Of a DNA stretch of 64,000 nt, positions 60,368-64,000 are shown piece after piece. A program made the translations under genes and the position numbers. The notes beneath the pieces were generated by a model, which saw nothing but the letters and a program-made list of their open reading frames with translations, had not been told where the DNA came from and searched no databases. The DNA lies in NCBI GenBank assembly GCA_964387745.1, contig CAYLXL010000002.1, positions 1-64,000 on the forward strand, written 5' to 3'. Source of the DNA: JAGOUU01 sp964387745. Lineage in GTDB: Bacteria > Pseudomonadota > Gammaproteobacteria > JAGOUU01. How positions within the stretch are numbered: position 1 is the first letter of the stretch; each line of letters begins with the position of its first letter.

Positions 60368-61744
60368 TCAAATCGGCATCCCCGGCATTCCTCCACCGAA
60401 CCCACCCAATTTAGATTGCATCATTTTCATAATGCCTGACATCCCTCCCTTCTTTGAGAATTTACGCATCATGGTCTGCATTTGATCGAATTGTTTTAAT
60501 AATTTATTAATTTCCTGTATTGAGGTACCGCTACCAGAAGCAATACGTTTTTTACGTGATGCTTTGATAATCTCTGGATTTCTACGCTCTTGCACTGTCA
60601 TAGACCCTATAATAGCATCTATGCCTTTGAACATGTCATCATTAACTGCTGCTTTAGCTGCGGCAGGCAATTGCCCCATACCTGGCATTTTGTCCAAGAT
60701 ACTGCTCATCCCGCCCATGCTGGTCATTTGTTTAATTTGCTCACGAAAGTCCTCTAGATCAAAATTACCCTTATCTAGCTTTTTAGCAAATTTAGCAGCT
60801 TTTTCTTTATCTATTTTTTGCTCAGCTTCTTCAATTAAGCTTAACACGTCACCCATGCCTAAAATTCTTGAAGCAACGCGTTCTGGGTGAAATGGCTGCA
60901 GCGCGTCTGTTTTTTCACCAACACCCATAAACTTAATTGGCTTGCCAGTTATTTCCCTAATTGATAATGCCGCACCACCACGAGCGTCACCATCAGCTTT
61001 GGTAAGAATAATACCCGTTAAAGCTAAAGCATCGTTAAACGCCTTTGCCGTGTTAGCGGCATCCTGACCAGTCATACTGTCGACCACAAATAGGGTTTCC
61101 GTCGGCTGTAAGACATTGGCGAGCTCTTTGATTTCATTCATCATGGCGCTATCAACATGTAATCTACCGGCCGTATCAACAATCAAAACGTCCACAGCTT
61201 GTTGCTTAGCTGCAACTAAAGCTGATTTGGCGATATCAACTGGCTTTTGGCTGCTGTCGCTCGGAAAGAACATCAGCTGATTATCTTCTGCTAATATTTT
61301 TAACTGTTCAATAGCAGCTGGCCTATATATATCAGCACTAACTAACATAACCTTTTTATTTTCACGTGCCTTTAGATACTTACCTAATTTTGCGCTTGTG
61401 GTTGTCTTACCAGAGCCCTGTAAACCAGCCATAAGCACGACCACTGGGGGCACAGCTTTTAAGTTTAACGTCTCATTAGCCTGCCCCATTAATAGAGTTA
61501 GCTCTTTTTTTACTAATTTAACTAAAGCCTGACCAGGAGATAAGCTTTTTAATACTTTTTGACCAATAGCTTTTTGTTTCACGTTCATGACAAACTTTTT
61601 GGTAACAGCAAGGCTCACATCTGCATCTAACAAGGCATTATGAACATCATCCAGAGCAGATTTCATATTTTTCTCGGTCAGGCGCCCTCTGCCACTTAGG
61701 TCTCTTACTGTCTGTGATAATCTTTCTGTTAGGCTATTGAACAT
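60368..61744 (-). CDS. ffh: Signal recognition particle protein Ffh
   Basis: A 458-residue SRP54 GTPase. The N domain is followed by the G domain with GLQGSGKTTTSAKL (P-loop, about 107-120), VDTAGRLHVD and TKADGDARGGAALS, then the methionine-rich M domain (about 300-458) that binds 4.5S RNA and signal peptides, ending GGGMPGMPI. It lies upstream of rpsP on the same strand and divergent from the CorC-like gene. Confidence 0.98.
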   Translation of the reverse strand: MFNSLTERLSQTVRDLSGRGRLTEKNMKSALDDVHNALLDADVSLAVTKKFVMNVKQKAIGQKVLKSLSPGQALVKLVKKELTLLMGQANETLNLKAVPPVVVLMAGLQGSGKTTTSAKLGKYLKARENKKVMLVSADIYRPAAIEQLKILAEDNQLMFFPSDSSQKPVDIAKSALVAAKQQAVDVLIVDTAGRLHVDSAMMNEIKELANVLQPTETLFVVDSMTGQDAANTAKAFNDALALTGIILTKADGDARGGAALSIREITGKPIKFMGVGEKTDALQPFHPERVASRILGMGDVLSLIEEAEQKIDKEKAAKFAKKLDKGNFDLEDFREQIKQMTSMGGMSSILDKMPGMGQLPAAAKAAVNDDMFKGIDAIIGSMTVQERRNPEIIKASRKKRIASGSGTSIQEINKLLKQFDQMQTMMRKFSKKGGMSGIMKMMQSKLGGFGGGMPGMPI

Positions 61745-61916
61745 AATTTAACATCCTGGGAAATTAAATAAATTAATCTCGGATTATACGTAAATCAGGC
61801 TATTTAAGCAAAAATAATAATTTCAGACTGTAGTATGTTTAAGTATGTTTAAGTTAGTAAAAATACGGTAAGCTTGAGTATTATAATTTTTAAAATCAAA
61901 GGGTAATCTAACTTTT

Positions 61917-63176
61917 GTGAATAACCAAGAAGCTCTTATCACCTTAATTATTTTAACCATCGCATCTGCTTTCTTCTCCAGTTCTGAAACAAGTATGATG
62001 GCTATTAACAGGTACCGCTTAAAACATCTCGTAAAAAGCGGTAATCGTTCTGCCAAAAGAGTCTATAAGCTCTTAGCTAAACCAGACAAACTACTAGGAG
62101 TTTTATTAATAGGTAATACTTTTGCCAACTTATTATTTTCATCAATTTTTACTCAATGGGCCATTACTACTTTTGGCGACTTAGACATACTCGGAAGCAT
62201 TTTACTAACTATAGTTTCATCATTAGTTTTGATGATCTTTGCTGAATCCACGCCAAAAACCTTTGCAGCTTTATACCCACAAAAAATAGCCCTTCCTGGT
62301 TCTTGGCTTATTAAATATTTATTAATTATTTTTTACCCGTGTGTATGGTTAGTAACATTTATTGGCAATAATTTATTAAGAATGATGGGGGTCCATGTGC
62401 CTTCTCATCATAAGCATAATGAAGCGTTATCTCATGAAGAGCTGAGAACCATCGTCCATGAAAGCGGCGAACATTTCCCAGCGAAAAATACCAATATGTT
62501 ATTAAGATTATTAGATCTTAATTACACTAGCGTTGAAGATGTCATGATCCCACGCAGCGAAATCATGGCTATTGATTTAGAAAATGAAACTTGGTCACAT
62601 ATCCAAAAAGAACTTTTAAACTGGCCACACAGTCAAGTACTTTTCTATGCCGACGAAATTGATAATATCCAAGGCTACTTAGACATTAAAGATTTAATTA
62701 AACTCATTACTGATCAGCAATTAAATAAAACTAAATTAATTGAAAATCTTAAAGAAGTTTATTTTATCCCAGAAACGACTACACTAGCCTCGCAATTATT
62801 AAATTTCCAAAATAGTCACAGAAAGTCTGGCTTAGTTGTTAACGAGTATGGTGATATCATGGGCTTTATCAGCCTGCAAGATATTCTTGAAGAAGTTGTT
62901 GGTGAATTCGATCAAGTTGAAAGTAATATTGCACCAGAGATTTCTAAAAAAAGTGATGGCAGTGTCCACATTGAAGGCGCAACTAGCGTTCGTGATATCA
63001 ATCGTGAATTAAAATGGGAACTTCCAGAAGATGGCCCAAAAACTTTAAGTGGCTTAATTATTGAGCACTTGGAGCATATCCCTGAGCAGCCAATTTGTTT
63101 ATTGATTAATAACTATAAGATAGAAATTTTAAGCATCCAAAAAAATACTATAAAATTAGTTAAAATTTATCCGTAA
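61917..63176 (+). CDS. CNNM/CorC-family transporter (YfjD/CorB-like)
   Basis: A 419-residue protein: DUF21/CNNM membrane domain (about 1-185; ASAFFSSSETSMMAINRYRL), two CBS domains (about 200-325; VEDVMIPRSEI..ID, VVNEYGDIMGFISLQDILEEVVGE) and a C-terminal CorC_HlyC domain (DGSVHIEGATSVRDINRELKWELP). Such proteins are linked to Mg2+/Co2+ export. The start is GTG at 61917, needed to include the first helix. Placement next to ffh is common in gammaproteobacteria. Confidence 0.88.
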   Translation: MNNQEALITLIILTIASAFFSSSETSMMAINRYRLKHLVKSGNRSAKRVYKLLAKPDKLLGVLLIGNTFANLLFSSIFTQWAITTFGDLDILGSILLTIVSSLVLMIFAESTPKTFAALYPQKIALPGSWLIKYLLIIFYPCVWLVTFIGNNLLRMMGVHVPSHHKHNEALSHEELRTIVHESGEHFPAKNTNMLLRLLDLNYTSVEDVMIPRSEIMAIDLENETWSHIQKELLNWPHSQVLFYADEIDNIQGYLDIKDLIKLITDQQLNKTKLIENLKEVYFIPETTTLASQLLNFQNSHRKSGLVVNEYGDIMGFISLQDILEEVVGEFDQVESNIAPEISKKSDGSVHIEGATSVRDINRELKWELPEDGPKTLSGLIIEHLEHIPEQPICLLINNYKIEILSIQKNTIKLVKIYP

Positions 63177-63317
63177 AAGATTTTAATTACGGACCAACCA
63201 AAATTATCTTGGCATATATCTATTTATATAATATGTTATATTTTTAAAGTCAGTGGAAATGTAGCTGATCACCATGATTTCATACAATAAATCATAAAAT
63301 ATAATAAGGATGTTTAT

Positions 63318-64000
63318 ATGCCCAATACTATACATTTTGATGTAACCCCCGTGCCTAATCTTCAAGAACTTCACATAAAAATGCGCTTAACTAGTATAAA
63401 AAAAGAGCAAAAATTTTCTATGCCTGTTTGGGTGCCCGGACATTATAAACGTGACGACTTTTCTAAATATATTCTTGCAATGGCTGCCACTGCTGATGGC
63501 AAGCCAATAAAGTTAGATCAAACCTCAGCTTCTGAATGGCTGCTACCGCAGGATGCTGAAGAACTTGAAATTAGCTATATATATTTTTGCAATAAACTCA
63601 CAGTAGAATCTGCTTACATGGATGATGAAATTTTCACCACAGATAGCGGTGCTATTTTTTTAAGAGCTCTCGACTATAATGCCAACTATACCATCAGTTT
63701 AAATAGACCAAGCGGCGAAAAATTTAATACATGGCAATGCAGTACTGCTATGACGCCTATGGACGCCGAACTCCATCAATTCGGAACTTTTACAGCAAAA
63801 GACTACGAAGAATTAATTGATCACCCTATTTTAATGGGCCAATTAGATATAGTTACTTTTGATGTAAATGGCGTCCCGCATGATCTCGTACTTGCTGGCG
63901 ATCATGACGCTGATAAACACGAACTGGCTCGCAAGCTCCAACTGATGTGTACTGCTCAAATGAACACTTTTCACGCAGATGCAAAACAATTATTTCCCCG
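63318..64000 (+). CDS. M61-family peptidase (partial, N-terminal part)
   Basis: The frame opens with ATG at 63318, with AAGGA seven bases upstream, and stays open for 227 codons to the window edge. The N-terminal domain of glycyl-aminopeptidase-like M61 proteins is recognisable: FSMPVWVPGHYKRDDFSKYI (the P.W.PG.Y..RD motif, about 34-53), then YEELIDHPILMG and VPHDLVLAGDHDAD. The zinc site HExxH lies beyond the window. Confidence 0.82.
   Translation, partial: MPNTIHFDVTPVPNLQELHIKMRLTSIKKEQKFSMPVWVPGHYKRDDFSKYILAMAATADGKPIKLDQTSASEWLLPQDAEELEISYIYFCNKLTVESAYMDDEIFTTDSGAIFLRALDYNANYTISLNRPSGEKFNTWQCSTAMTPMDAELHQFGTFTAKDYEELIDHPILMGQLDIVTFDVNGVPHDLVLAGDHDADKHELARKLQLMCTAQMNTFHADAKQLFP

Overview
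The window is AT-rich gammaproteobacterial chromosome. The best guess is a host-associated member of the Legionellales (Legionella/Coxiella/Rickettsiella side). This lineage call is inference. It rests on the gene order rsmI-rnpB-dcw and lpoA-yraN-diaA-BON lipoprotein, on the order ffh-rpsP-rimM-trmD-rplS, on a eukaryote-like ankyrin protein, and on several orphan proteins with a helical region, a membrane hairpin and a polar tail. The sequence looks like a draft scaffold: two N-runs (5461-5480 in eno, 52983-52992 in a tRNA-Ala) are shorter than the sequence they must replace.

Region by region. 1-1090: RES toxin and Xre/DUF2384 antitoxin with a dyad embedded in their promoter. 1119-7788: DUF2177 protein, MHS-type transporter, yqaA, surE, ftsB, eno, pyrG, all on the minus strand. 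8007-10164: ankyrin-membrane protein and a divergent DUF4143-type ATPase. 10195-13659: yhiN-like flavoprotein, tilS, a double-hairpin repeat, accA. 13787-15361: orphan membrane protein with a 23-residue repeat. 15426-34564: a nearly complete division and cell-wall cluster, read right to left from rsmH through ftsL, ftsI, murE, murF, mraY, murD, ftsW, murG, murC, murB, ddl, ftsQ, ftsA and ftsZ to lpxC. It makes UDP-MurNAc-pentapeptide (MurE carries the meso-DAP motif), lipid I and lipid II, and the divisome. mraZ is missing from its usual place; RNase P RNA lies directly upstream of rsmH. 35169-36341: a second orphan membrane protein inserted between rnpB and rsmI. 36347-41939: rsmI, then divergent lpoA, yraN, diaA, BON lipoprotein and a GlcD-type FAD oxidoreductase.

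41940-53293 is more accessory: a LexA/CI-like regulator without the catalytic serine, DUF523, an amino-acid permease, a sugar-phosphate transferase with a degenerate catalytic motif, hemH, a 43-residue Gly/Pro/Lys-rich mini-protein with its own promoter and terminator, an orphan 511-residue protein, a membrane sulfatase/LtaS-like enzyme, an O-methyltransferase, and tRNA-Glu and tRNA-Ala. 53294-64000: TetR regulator with a clear promoter and dyad, grxD, sodB, an orphan repeat protein, an HD-domain nucleotidase, a DsbC-like lipoprotein, an Ala-rich lipoprotein, rplS-trmD-rimM-rpsP, ffh, a CorC/CNNM transporter and the start of an M61 peptidase.

The most unusual features are: a 99-bp palindromic element that inserts 33 in-frame codons near the start of rimM, reminiscent of the Rickettsia palindromic elements found inside genes; the Gly/Pro/Lys-rich mini-gene; the set of effector-like orphan proteins, two of which sit beside cell-envelope gene blocks; and the putatively leaderless toxin-antitoxin promoter. 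No CRISPR array, insertion sequence or prophage was seen.
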